This document shows positions 25,834 to 33,879 of a DNA stretch of 36,317 nt, in pieces (position 1 is the stretch's first letter; each line of letters opens with the position of its first letter). A model generated the notes under the pieces. That model was not told where the DNA came from. It worked only from the letters and a program-made list of their open reading frames with translations, and ran no database searches. This DNA is from an uncultured Collinsella sp. GTDB taxonomy: Bacteria > Actinomycetota > Coriobacteriia > Coriobacteriales > Coriobacteriaceae. Where the stretch lies: the NCBI GenBank assembly GCA_959596495.1, contig CAUFXK010000015.1, positions 1 to 36,317 of the forward strand, in the 5' to 3' direction. The position numbers were made by a program, and so were the translations under genes.

Positions 25834-25958
25834 GGGAGGGACGAGGGCTTAGTTCCCCAATCTTTCCGCAGGGGGCAAAAAGCCTCGCCGCACGAAGTGC
25901 GCAGCGAGGCTTTTTGCATGCCCGAGGACGATTGGGGAACTAAGCCCTCGTCCCTCCC
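25834..25958. repeat. Family 1 structured palindrome, copy d
   Basis: Lies between the convergent HAD and fba genes. The outer stem is 29 bp and perfect (25834-25862/25930-25958). The inner stem is 12 bp (25875-25886/25906-25917). Spacers are TTTCCGCAGGGG (25863-25874) and ATGCCCGAGGAC (25918-25929), each 12 nt. GGG and CCC in them can pair. The apical loop nearly equals that of copy c, while the outer stems of c and d differ at most positions. Confidence 0.9.
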
Positions 25959-25991
25959 CGGGATATGTAGCGAGTCAGAGTACCCTTGCTG

Positions 25992-26849
25992 TTACTCTGC
26001 TTTGCCCACAGAGTTGAGGTTGGTCATGCGGATCTTAACCAGCTCGGTGATCTCACGCATGCCCTCCTTGGCCGGCTTCTTGGGATCGAAGCAGGCAGGG
26101 TTCTCGGCCATGTAGGCCATGAAGCCCTTGGTGTAGGCCTGACGCAGCTCGGTGGCGTAGTTGACCTTGCAGATGCCGTTCTTCACAGCCTCGGCAACCT
26201 GCTCATCGGGCACACCGGAGGTGCCGTGCAGAACCAGCGGCACGTCGACGGCGTCGCGGATGGCCTTGACCACGGACTGCTCGATGTGCGGATCGCTCGT
26301 GTACACACCGTGGCTGGTGCCAACGCCAATAGCGAGAGAGGTGCAGCCGGTGCGCTCGACGAACTCCTTGGCCTCGGCCGGATCGGTGTAGGGGCTCTCG
26401 CCCTCAACCGCGGGACCGTCGTCCTCCTTGCCGCCAACCTTACCGAGCTCGGCCTCGACGGGCACGCCCATGGCGCGGCCAGCATCGGCGACGGACTTGG
26501 TCAGGGCGATGTTGTCCTCGAAGGACTCGTGCGAACCGTCGATCATGACAGAAGTGTAGCCAGTGCGGAAAGCCTGCATGCAGCGGTCATAGCCGTCGCC
26601 ATGATCGAGGTGCAGGGCAACAGGCACGGAAGCGCGCTCGGCAGCAGCCTTGACCATGCCGTAGAAGTAGTCCAGACCAGCGGTCTTGATGGTGCCCGGG
26701 GTGGTCTGCATGATGACGGGGGACTTGGTCTCCTCGGCAGCGGCCAGAACGGCCATAACAAACTCGAGGTTCTCGACGTTGAACGCGCCGACGGCGTAGT
26801 GGCCGGCCTGAGCGTCCTTGAGCATCTTTTCGGTGGTAACAAGTGCCAT
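25992..26849 (-). CDS. fba: Class II fructose-/tagatose-bisphosphate aldolase
   Basis: Zinc aldolase cleaving ketose-1,6-bisphosphate to DHAP and glyceraldehyde-3-phosphate. The 285-aa protein shows the family ligands: HLDHGDGYD near residue 81, GVGTSHGVY near 178 and VLHGTSGV near 207, plus the C-terminal EITELVKIRMTNLNSVGKA. Length fits both FbaA-type and GatY/KbaY-type enzymes, which sequence alone does not separate. The nearby lacABC genes would need a tagatose-bisphosphate aldolase and no lacD is present, so a dual role is conceivable. ATG 26849, with GAGGAG upstream; the longer upstream frame is non-coding. It is divergent from deoR. Confidence 0.93.
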   Translation of the reverse strand: MALVTTEKMLKDAQAGHYAVGAFNVENLEFVMAVLAAAEETKSPVIMQTTPGTIKTAGLDYFYGMVKAAAERASVPVALHLDHGDGYDRCMQAFRTGYTSVMIDGSHESFEDNIALTKSVADAGRAMGVPVEAELGKVGGKEDDGPAVEGESPYTDPAEAKEFVERTGCTSLAIGVGTSHGVYTSDPHIEQSVVKAIRDAVDVPLVLHGTSGVPDEQVAEAVKNGICKVNYATELRQAYTKGFMAYMAENPACFDPKKPAKEGMREITELVKIRMTNLNSVGKAE

Positions 26850-27042
26850 GAGCGTTTGCTCCTCTCCCTCGCCCGCATCTGGACATCGGGCGTAGTTGTT
26901 CACAAGGCGTTTTACCTTGCGTTTTGCTGCGCTCATTGTATGAAATTCAGCGGGTATGCATGTGCGAGATATTGTCATCGCGCGAGGTCCAACCTTCATT
27001 TTTGAAAAGCAAACGGAAGGGATCGAACCCGAGCGTGCGTGT

Positions 27043-27059
27043 TCAAAATTGAGTTTTGA
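27043..27059. promoter_or_regulatory. TCAAAA-N5-TTTTGA palindrome between fba and deoR
   Basis: A 6-bp inverted repeat in the 335-bp divergent gap. A second inverted repeat, AAGTAAG (27087-27093)/CTTACTT (27111-27117), and direct GAAAATGAACGAAAAT runs lie between it and deoR. These are candidate binding sites for the DeoR protein; assignment is by position only. Confidence 0.35.
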
Positions 27060-27184
27060 GCCTTGATCGTCTTTCTTTTATAGAAAAAGTAAGTAATCGA
27101 AAGGCGTTTTCTTACTTAAAAAGAAAATGAACGAAAATAGACTCAACACAATTCCTGCAAATTTCAGACGATGATGGAGCGAAT

Positions 27185-27988
27185 ATGACCCATGCGACAA
27201 CCCGAGCCTTCGCCGATGAGCGTCGTGCCGCCATCATGGAGATGCTCGAGCATAACGCCTCGGTGCAGGTGGCAGAAATCGCCCAGACCTTTGGCGTATC
27301 CTCTGTCACCGCTCGCGCCGACCTGGACTCACTCGCCGAGTCCGGCAAGTTGCGCCGCACGCATGGTGGCGCCGTGTCTCTCCAGAAGCGACTGACCGTA
27401 TCCACCCAGGATCGCCGCATCAACGTCAATGTCGCCGCCAAGCAGGCCATCGCGCAAAGCGCCATCGAGCTCGTCGGCAATGGCGACACGCTGCTTGTCG
27501 ACTCGGGCACCACGGCGCTCGAGTTCGTCCGGCTCCTCGATCAGCGCGACGGCATCACCGTCATCACGGCCGACATTACCATCGCCGATTACATCGACGA
27601 GAGCATGCCCTCGGTCGATGTCGTCATGCTGGGTGGGGCACTGCGCAAAGGTCATCGCTATCTGTACGGTCCACTTACCATGCAGGCGCTCCAAATGGTC
27701 CACGCCGATCTGGCCGTCATGTGCCCCGGCGCTTTTGTCCCCCGCTGCGGCTTTACGACCGACTTTCCCCAAATGGCCGAGACCAAAACGGCTATGATCG
27801 CCGCAGCCCATCAAAGCGTCGCCCTCATGGACGCCAGCAAGGTTAACGGACGCGGCATGTACCGCTTTGCCGAGCTGGCAGATGTCGACACCATCGTGAT
27901 GGACCGTGACCCCGATCATGCCGTTGCCACCTCAATCGCCGAGATCGTCGACGACGCCCGCCCAAATCTCCTCATCGCTGGCGCTTAA
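27185..27988 (+). CDS. DeoR family transcriptional regulator
   Basis: A 267-aa regulator. The N-terminal helix-turn-helix is seen in RRAAIMEMLEHNASVQVAEIAQTFGVSSVTARADLDSL, followed by the DeoR signature LRRTHGGAV. The C-terminal sugar-phosphate sensor domain contains DSGTTALEFVRLL and the phosphate-binding GALRKGHRYLYGP and KTAMIAAAHQSVALMDASK stretches. It is divergent from the aldolase gene, which it may control in response to a phosphorylated sugar. ATG 27185 has GGAG seven bases upstream. Confidence 0.92.
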   Translation: MTHATTRAFADERRAAIMEMLEHNASVQVAEIAQTFGVSSVTARADLDSLAESGKLRRTHGGAVSLQKRLTVSTQDRRINVNVAAKQAIAQSAIELVGNGDTLLVDSGTTALEFVRLLDQRDGITVITADITIADYIDESMPSVDVVMLGGALRKGHRYLYGPLTMQALQMVHADLAVMCPGAFVPRCGFTTDFPQMAETKTAMIAAAHQSVALMDASKVNGRGMYRFAELADVDTIVMDRDPDHAVATSIAEIVDDARPNLLIAGA

Positions 27989-27993
27989 ACAAA

Positions 27994-28030
27994 AACCACC
28001 ACAAAGGTGCCTGTCCCCTTTGTGGTGGTT
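27994..28030. terminator. GGGGAC-loop hairpin between deoR and the flavodiiron gene
   Basis: A perfect 13-bp stem (27994-28006/28018-28030), AACCACCACAAAG, starting five bases after the deoR stop and lying between two converging genes. On the minus strand the loop region reads GGGACAGGCAC. It probably serves as a bidirectional 3' end and belongs to the GGGGAC family. Confidence 0.65.
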
Positions 28031-28052
28031 GAGCGTTAAAAGCGAAATATCG

Positions 28053-29213
28053 CTACTTGGAAAGCTCGTCGGCGAGGGCCTCGATCTGAGCGCGCGAGGC
28101 GTCGTTGAGCGACCCCAGCACAGTCACCTTGTTCTGCGCCAGGGTGATGTCCTTCATACCCTCGAGCTCCTTAGTCATAACCTTGGCAGCGGTGGGCGCC
28201 CAGGAGCCGGCCTCGACGAGCGCCACGGTGCGGTTCTGGTAGGCATGCTCGGCGAGCGTGTGGATAAAGGTGCTCATGAACGGGAAGATCTCGCCCTGAT
28301 AGGTGATAGAGGCGAGCACCAGACGGTCATAGCGGAACGCATCCTCAACAGCCTCGGCCATATCGTCGCGAGCCAGGTCAAAGACGGAAACCTTCTGGCC
28401 GCGGGCCTCGAGCGCAGATGCGAGCTCTTCAACGGCAGCCTTCAGATGCCCATACACACTCGCATAGGCAATCGTGATGCCCTCGTCCTCGGGCTGATAG
28501 CTCGACCAGGTGTTGTAGGTGTCGAGGTAATAGCCCAGGTTCTCGGTCAGCACGGGGCCGTGAAGCGGGCAAATGATCTGGATGTCCAGATTGGCGGCCT
28601 TCTTGAGCACGGCCTGCACAAACTTGCCGAACTTGCCCACGATGCCAAAGTAGTAACGGCGCGCTTCGCAAGCCCAGCCCTCGGGATCCTCGATGTCGTT
28701 GGCGCCAAACTTGCCAAAGCCGTCGGCACTAAAGAGCACCTTGTCGGTGGCCTCGTAGGAGAACAACACCTCGGGCCAGTGAACATTGGGGGCACCGACA
28801 AAGGTTAGGCTGTGGCCGCCCAGGTCGAGCACGTCGCCATCTTTGACGACCATCTTGCGCTCGGAGAAGTCGGTGCCAAAGTAGTTGACCATCATGCGGA
28901 AAGCACCCATGCTAGCCACAATCTGCGCCTGGGGATAGCGCTCCATAAAGGCGGCGATACCGGCGGAGTGATCGGGCTCCATGTGATGGACGACCAGGTA
29001 GTCGGGCGTACGGCCATCGAGCGCGGCCTCGAGGTTGCCGAGCCATTCGTCGACAAAGCCAGCGTCAACCGAATCGGCGACAGCGATTTTATCGCCCAAG
29101 ATAACATAGCTGTTGTATGCCATGCCGTTCTCGGACACGTCGTACTGGCCCTCGAACAGGTCAATGTCGTGATCGTCGACACCGATGTAGCGGATATCCT
29201 TGGTGATCTCCAT
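28053..29213 (-). CDS. Flavodiiron protein (FprA-type flavoprotein)
   Basis: Reduces O2 to water and/or NO to N2O, protecting anaerobes. The 386-aa protein has an N-terminal metallo-beta-lactamase-like diiron domain with ligands in HHMEPDHSAGI (H-x-E-x-D-H), NVHWPEVLF, FSADGFG and CPLHGPVL. All typical diiron ligands appear present. A C-terminal flavodoxin domain (from about 245) begins ITIAYASVYGHLKAAVEEL, the FMN phosphate loop, with AGSWAPTAAK as a later FMN loop. ATG 29213, nine bases after TAGGAGG; the extension to 29276 is not supported. No rubredoxin or NADH:rubredoxin oxidoreductase gene is nearby. Confidence 0.94.
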   Translation of the reverse strand: MEITKDIRYIGVDDHDIDLFEGQYDVSENGMAYNSYVILGDKIAVADSVDAGFVDEWLGNLEAALDGRTPDYLVVHHMEPDHSAGIAAFMERYPQAQIVASMGAFRMMVNYFGTDFSERKMVVKDGDVLDLGGHSLTFVGAPNVHWPEVLFSYEATDKVLFSADGFGKFGANDIEDPEGWACEARRYYFGIVGKFGKFVQAVLKKAANLDIQIICPLHGPVLTENLGYYLDTYNTWSSYQPEDEGITIAYASVYGHLKAAVEELASALEARGQKVSVFDLARDDMAEAVEDAFRYDRLVLASITYQGEIFPFMSTFIHTLAEHAYQNRTVALVEAGSWAPTAAKVMTKELEGMKDITLAQNKVTVLGSLNDASRAQIEALADELSK

Positions 29214-29342
29214 CAGGCAAAGCCTCCTAGATAGACAAAAGAACCCGTCTATCATAACACTCGCCTTTAGAGCCACAGCTATCTACCGGCATCCTTATCG
29301 ATTGTTATTGATGCGGAATATACCGCTTTTGACCTGCAAAAA

Positions 29343-30374
29343 CTATGCGCGAGGCTCTGCCGTGCTATGTCGAACGATGAGCTGACCGGGGATGCGAATG
29401 GCGACGGTTTTGTCCGTTGCCCCCGCCTTGGGAACCGCGTGCTCGAATACCTCGCGCCCACGCTGATGCAAATCGAATCGAACGGTCGTGAGCTCGTTAT
29501 GCGCGACAAAGTCGTCGAGCGAGTCATCGACGCCCACCACGCTCACGTCCTCGGGCACGCGCAAGCCGCTATCGCGCAGCGCTGCAATGACGCCATTTGC
29601 CATCTGATCGTTTGCCGCATAGATCGCCGTCATGGTGCGATCGTGTTCGGCCAGGTACCTACCGGCCTCGTAACCGCTGTTGGCAGACCAGTCGCCCTCA
29701 AGCGGCTCTACCGGCTCGATGTGCTTACGCTCGAGCGCATCCTGCCAACCGGCGCGACGGAACTGCTCGTCGACCGAAAAGGACGGGCCGCCGATATAAC
29801 GAATCTGCTCGTGTCCCAGCTCAAACAGATGATCCATGAGCAACAGCGAGCAGCCGTAATGATCGGAGTCAACCGTAGTCACCCGCGGGTGCGCATACAT
29901 GGTAACGATGACCGTGCCAATACCCGGCAACGGATCGAACGTCTCAAAATCGGGAGCCATACGGCTCATGCCGATAATGATGCCGTCCACGGGCAGCGCG
30001 GCCATACGACGTGTTGCCTCGGCAAGAGAGAATTCCTCGGTCTTGGACATCTCGACCAGTGTGATGGCGCAATTATGCTCGCGAGCAGCGCTGGCGATGC
30101 CGTCGATCATTGAGAGGTTGCCAAACTTGGTGACATCGTTGACGCACAGGCCGACCGAATGGTAACGGCCGTCACGCAACGAACGGCCGGCATAGCTCGG
30201 ACGGAAGCCGAGCTCTTGCATAGCGGCTTGCACGCGCTGGCGCGTCTGTTCGTTAACGTTGGGCAATCCGTTGGCAACGCGCGAAACCGTCTGTTGCGAA
30301 ACACCGGCAGCGCGGGCAACGTCGGCCATGGATACCGGACGCGTACCCGTATCGTTGGAAGGGCGCCTTGCCAC
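29343..30374 (-). CDS. LacI/GalR family regulator, probably of galKT
   Basis: A 343-aa regulator. The helix-turn-helix and hinge are visible in VSMADVARAAGVSQQTVSRVANG near residues 14-36. They are followed by a periplasmic-binding-protein-like sensor with VDGIIIGMSRM, HLFELGHEQIRYIGGP, AIYAANDQMANGVIAALRDSGLRVPEDVSVVGVDD. The GTG at 30374 is chosen because GAAGGTGA precedes it and the helix-turn-helix begins soon after. It is divergent from galK; three copies of GTTAACGTACTC lie between, so it is the likely galactose repressor and probably autoregulated (inference). Confidence 0.93.
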   Translation of the reverse strand: MARRPSNDTGTRPVSMADVARAAGVSQQTVSRVANGLPNVNEQTRQRVQAAMQELGFRPSYAGRSLRDGRYHSVGLCVNDVTKFGNLSMIDGIASAAREHNCAITLVEMSKTEEFSLAEATRRMAALPVDGIIIGMSRMAPDFETFDPLPGIGTVIVTMYAHPRVTTVDSDHYGCSLLLMDHLFELGHEQIRYIGGPSFSVDEQFRRAGWQDALERKHIEPVEPLEGDWSANSGYEAGRYLAEHDRTMTAIYAANDQMANGVIAALRDSGLRVPEDVSVVGVDDSLDDFVAHNELTTVRFDLHQRGREVFEHAVPKAGATDKTVAIRIPGQLIVRHSTAEPRA

Positions 30375-30468
30375 AAAATCACCTTCGCTCTCGCAGGATC
30401 TGAATAGTGCGAATGTCGGCCCGGGCAGAAACACACCCCGCGCCGAAGTCCGCTATCGTCGGACGCAT

Positions 30469-30480
30469 GTTAACGTACTC
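30469..30480 (+). promoter_or_regulatory. Operator-like 12-mer, site 1 (lacI side)
   Basis: GTTAACGTACTC, identical to site 3 and to the complement of site 2. It lies 95 bp upstream of the regulator start codon. Confidence 0.6.
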
Positions 30481-30591
30481 TACTTTTTCTATCAGCGGTT
30501 CTTTTGCTCCATATGTCCATACGGCCACACCGTTCACGGCCGAAAATCTACCGATTACCAGATTCTCAAAAATAGATATGCGTTGTGTTAT

Positions 30592-30603
30592 GAGTACGTT
30601 AAC
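30592..30603 (-). promoter_or_regulatory. Operator-like 12-mer, site 2
   Basis: GAGTACGTTAAC on the plus strand, the reverse of sites 1 and 3. A weaker match, TTAACGTGC, follows at 30611-30619. Confidence 0.6.
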
Positions 30604-30654
30604 ATACCCATTAACGTGCGGCGCCGCGACGTCTGGTTTGTGGTGCTCAAAATT

Positions 30655-30666
30655 GTTAACGTACTC
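30655..30666 (+). promoter_or_regulatory. Operator-like 12-mer, site 3 (galK side)
   Basis: GTTAACGTACTC, overlapping by one base a possible -10 box CATAAT (30666-30671), 45 bp upstream of galK. Its position would block galK transcription when bound. Confidence 0.6.
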
Positions 30667-30711
30667 ATAATGACACGGACCAATCTCTCCGGCGTCAAGG
30701 AAAGGACCCAT

Positions 30712-31917
30712 ATGACCGCCCCCGACGAAAAGACACTCGCCACCCTCACCAAGCTGTTTGAGGAGGAGTTTGGCCCCATCGGCGACCGCCAGGTGCTCTA
30801 CGTGCACGCGCCCGGGCGTTCCGAGATCAGCGGCAATCACACCGATCACGAGGGCGGCCACGTTATCGCCGGCTCGCTCGATGTCGCCGTTGACGGCATC
30901 GCCGTAGCAACCGACTCCAACAAGGTCCGCGTCGCCGACGAGGGCTACCCCACGTTTGAGATTACGCTCGACACGCTGGATGTTCAGGAGTCCGAGAAGG
31001 GCACGTCCGCAAGCCTCGTGCGCGGTATGGCCCACGAGGTCGTAGCACTTGGTGTTGAGCCCAAGGGCTTCGACTTCGCCTTTACCTGCTCCGTTCCCTC
31101 GGGTGGCGGACTTTCGAGCTCCGCCGCCGTCGAGGCCGCGTACGGTCGTGCCATGGAAACCCTCTGGGGCGCACCCGCCATCGAGCCCGTCGCGCTCGCC
31201 CAGATGAGCCAGCGCACCGAGAACAACTATTACGGCAAGCCCTGCGGTCTGATGGACCAGGCCGCTGTGTGCCTGGGCGGCCTTGCCTACATGGACTTTG
31301 AGGATCAAGCCCAGCCTAAGACCCAGAAGCTCGAACTCAACTTTGAGGATCACGGCTACGCGCTCGTGCTCGTTAAGGTCGGCGCCGATCACGTGGCCGC
31401 CACCGACGACTACGCCGCCGTTCCGCGCGAGATGCAGGACGTCGCCGCCGAGTTTGGCAAGGCACGCCTATGCGAGGTCGACGTTGCCGACTTTGACGCC
31501 AAGCTCCCCGAGCTGCGCGCCAAGCTGGGCGACCGTGCCTGCCTGCGCGCCGTTCACTACTGGTACGAGAACGGCCTGGTCGATAAGCGCTGGGCCGCCC
31601 TGAACGCCGGCGACATCGACCAGTTCCTGGTCCTGACGCGCAAGTCCGGCGCCAGCTCTGCCATGTACCTGCAGAATGTCGTTGCCAAACTGGGCTCCGA
31701 GCAGCCCTCGATGTATGCCCTAGCACTGGCCGAGCATGTGCTTGACGGCCGCGGCGCCGTCCGCATCCACGGCGGCGGCTTTGGCGGCACCATCCAGGCC
31801 TTCGTGCCGCTCGACCTAGTCGACACCTTTATCACCAAGATGAACAGCTGGCTGGGCGAGGGCTCTGCCCGTCACTACGCCATCTCTGACAAGGGGGCTT
31901 ACGCGGCATGGCTGTAA
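30712..31917 (+). CDS. galK: Galactokinase
   Basis: Phosphorylates galactose to galactose-1-phosphate, the first Leloir step. The 401-aa GHMP kinase has the galactokinase signature in the variant form GRSEISGNHTDHEGG near residue 37 (the usual form is GRVNLIGEHTDYNGG). The ATP loop is VPSGGGLSSSAAVE near 127, and a C-terminal motif 3 is RIHGGGFGGTIQAF. ATG 30712, with AAGGA upstream; the longer upstream frame covers the regulator gene and is not coding. The stop overlaps galT, so the two genes form an operon under the divergent LacI-type regulator. Confidence 0.95.
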   Translation: MTAPDEKTLATLTKLFEEEFGPIGDRQVLYVHAPGRSEISGNHTDHEGGHVIAGSLDVAVDGIAVATDSNKVRVADEGYPTFEITLDTLDVQESEKGTSASLVRGMAHEVVALGVEPKGFDFAFTCSVPSGGGLSSSAAVEAAYGRAMETLWGAPAIEPVALAQMSQRTENNYYGKPCGLMDQAAVCLGGLAYMDFEDQAQPKTQKLELNFEDHGYALVLVKVGADHVAATDDYAAVPREMQDVAAEFGKARLCEVDVADFDAKLPELRAKLGDRACLRAVHYWYENGLVDKRWAALNAGDIDQFLVLTRKSGASSAMYLQNVVAKLGSEQPSMYALALAEHVLDGRGAVRIHGGGFGGTIQAFVPLDLVDTFITKMNSWLGEGSARHYAISDKGAYAAWL

Positions 31918-33536
31918 TGACCGACGTGTGCGAGGCCACGCAAGGCCTGATTGAGTATGCCATTCATCGATCCATGATCGGTCAGGACGATCGCATCTGG
32001 GCATACAACACCATTCTGGAGTGCATCGGTGCTACGGGCCCGGCGCTCGACATGGCCTGGGCGCTCCAGGTCGAGAAACTCTCGCTCTTGCACCCCGATA
32101 CCCTGCCCGACTTTGACCTGGAGGGCACGCTCGCCGCGCTTTCCGAGGCCGCCGTTGCCAACGGTGCTGCCGAGGACACGGTGTCGGGCCGCGACCGCAT
32201 CGCCATGCGCATCATGGGCGCGCTCATGCCGAGGCCTTCGGTTGTAAACGAGGAGTTCAACGGCCGCATGGGCGTCAACGAGCCCCGCGCCGCGACCGAC
32301 TGGTTCTACGGTCTGTGCTGCGACGCCGGTTACGTGCGCCGCGCCGCCATCGCGCGCAACATCAAATGGCGCACCCCCACCAACTGGGGCGACCTGGAGA
32401 TCACCATCAACCTGTCGAAGCCCGAGAAGGACCCGCGCGACATTGCCGCAGCCGGCGCCGCAAAGAACACGGGTGAGAAGTATCCCGCCTGCCAGCTGTG
32501 CATCGAGAACGAGGGCTATCCCGGACGCTCCGCCGCAGCCGACGGCGGCGCTCACCCCGCTCGCCAGAACCTGCGCGTTATCCCCATCCAGCTCGACGGC
32601 GAGCGCTGGGGCCTCCAGTACAGCCCGTACGCGTACTTTAACGAGCACTGCATTGCTATGAGCTCCGAGCATCGCCCGATGCACGTCGACCGCAAGGGGC
32701 TGACCTGCCTGCTCGATTTTGTGGACCTGTTCCCGCACTACTTTATTGGCTCCAACGCCGACCTGCCCATCGTGGGCGGCTCGATTCTGTCGCACGACCA
32801 CTTCCAGGGCGGCGCGCACGAGTTCCCCATGATGCATGCCGCCGAGGTCTCGCAGTTTAGCGTGCCCGGCTTTGACCAGGTCAGCGGCACCGTATTGCAG
32901 TGGCCGCTTTCGGTGCTGCGACTGCGCTCGCACGACCGCGCCCAGCTGCTCGACGCCGCCGAGAAGATTATCCTCGCTTGGCGCGAGTGGACCGATGAGT
33001 CGGTTGGCGTCGTCGCGCGCACAGCCGACGGCGTTGCGCATAACACCGTGACGCCCGTCATCCGCCGCGTCGACTCCCGCGGCAATGCTGGCGGCGAGAT
33101 CTACGAGGCCTACCTGGCGCTTCGCTGCAACATCACGACCGACGAGCATCCGCTGGGTGTTTTCCACCCGCATGCCGAGTATCACCATATTAAAAAGGAA
33201 AACATCGGCCTGATCGAGGTCATGGGCCTGGCTATTCTTCCGCCGCGCCTGGTTCCCGAGCTCGGCGCTGTCCGCGAGCATCTGCTGGCAGCCAAGGCCG
33301 ATGCCAGCTACGACCTTGCCGGTGCGCTCGAGGGCGATGATCTATGCCGCAGCCACGCCGCATGGGCCGAGGATGTCTATGCCCGCCGCGCCGACGAACT
33401 TACGGCCGACAACGCCATCGATATCCTGCACGAGGAGGTCGGCGTGGTATTTGGCCACGTGCTCGACAACGCCGGCGTCTTTAAGTGGGACGAAGCTGGC
33501 CGCGCCGCCCAACAGCGCTTTATCGACTCACTGTAA
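31908..33536 (+). CDS. galT: UDP-glucose-hexose-1-phosphate uridylyltransferase (Firmicutes-type GalT)
   Basis: Exchanges UMP between UDP-glucose and galactose-1-phosphate, the second Leloir step. The 542-aa length marks the longer class found in Firmicutes, not the roughly 350-aa E. coli type. Visible motifs are CQLCIENEGYPGR near residue 195, the middle PIQLDGERWGLQYSPYAYFNEHCI and the active-site region GGSILSHDHFQGGAHEFPM near 285-303. ATG 31908 overlaps the galK stop by 10 bp; an in-frame ATG at 31917 (TAATG) is an alternative. galE is not in the window. A strong terminator follows. Confidence 0.94.
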   Translation: MAVMTDVCEATQGLIEYAIHRSMIGQDDRIWAYNTILECIGATGPALDMAWALQVEKLSLLHPDTLPDFDLEGTLAALSEAAVANGAAEDTVSGRDRIAMRIMGALMPRPSVVNEEFNGRMGVNEPRAATDWFYGLCCDAGYVRRAAIARNIKWRTPTNWGDLEITINLSKPEKDPRDIAAAGAAKNTGEKYPACQLCIENEGYPGRSAAADGGAHPARQNLRVIPIQLDGERWGLQYSPYAYFNEHCIAMSSEHRPMHVDRKGLTCLLDFVDLFPHYFIGSNADLPIVGGSILSHDHFQGGAHEFPMMHAAEVSQFSVPGFDQVSGTVLQWPLSVLRLRSHDRAQLLDAAEKIILAWREWTDESVGVVARTADGVAHNTVTPVIRRVDSRGNAGGEIYEAYLALRCNITTDEHPLGVFHPHAEYHHIKKENIGLIEVMGLAILPPRLVPELGAVREHLLAAKADASYDLAGALEGDDLCRSHAAWAEDVYARRADELTADNAIDILHEEVGVVFGHVLDNAGVFKWDEAGRAAQQRFIDSL

Positions 33537-33582
33537 TGATCCCTTGGGGACGGAGGAAAACGGATCATTTCGTCTTCAAGAC

Positions 33583-33623
33583 AACTGCGCCCGCCGGCAA
33601 CATCGCCGGCGGGCGCAGTTTTT
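33583..33623 (+). terminator. galKT terminator
   Basis: A perfect 16-bp GC-rich stem (33583-33598/33605-33620) with a 6-nt loop, running into TTTTT, 46 nt after the galT stop. Confidence 0.9.
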
Positions 33624-33627
33624 GAGT

Positions 33628-33698
33628 GTAGTCATTGGGGTCATTCTTAAGGGGCGTTCTTAAACGACTAGTCATTAAAGAGCGTCCCCAATGACTAC
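33628..33698 (-). repeat. GGGGAC-type palindrome downstream of family 2 copy b
   Basis: 13-bp perfect arms GTAGTCATTGGGG/CCCCAATGACTAC (33628-33640/33686-33698). Read on the minus strand it matches 19206-19263 through GGGGACG, TGACTAGTCGTTT and AAGAACG, then carries a short extra segment. Orientation relative to family 2 is the same at both loci. Confidence 0.7.
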
Positions 33699-33739
33699 TT
33701 GCGACCAAGGCAACGCCGGTGTCTTGGCAACGACAGCGA

Positions 33740-33878
33740 AAACGCCCCTAAGCGAGCAAGGTGACGTGAAAGAGGAGGGCATTGACCTTTTGGTCATGCC
33801 CGACGATTGAACGTCAGATTGCCGCTTAGGGGCGTTTGCAGCGTCGCGCCGTTACGCGGTTTGGTAAAACCGCGTAAC
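33740..33878 (-). repeat. Family 2 structured element, copy b (after lacC)
   Basis: Read on the minus strand, it starts one base after the lacC stop. H1 (33851-33862/33867-33878) has loop TACC. Next is CGACGCTGC (33838-33846), then P1 (33740-33759/33819-33837). P2 is TGACGT/ACGTCA (33762-33767/33811-33816). P3 is 33777-33787/33792-33801, with loop AAAA on the minus strand. Against copy a, H1, P1 and P2 change on both strands so that pairing is kept. Confidence 0.85.
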
Positions 33879-33879
33879 C

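Noticed and set aside
31899..33281. 460-aa open frame on the minus strand opposite galT
   Set aside because: Antisense shadow of galT with no recognisable motif.
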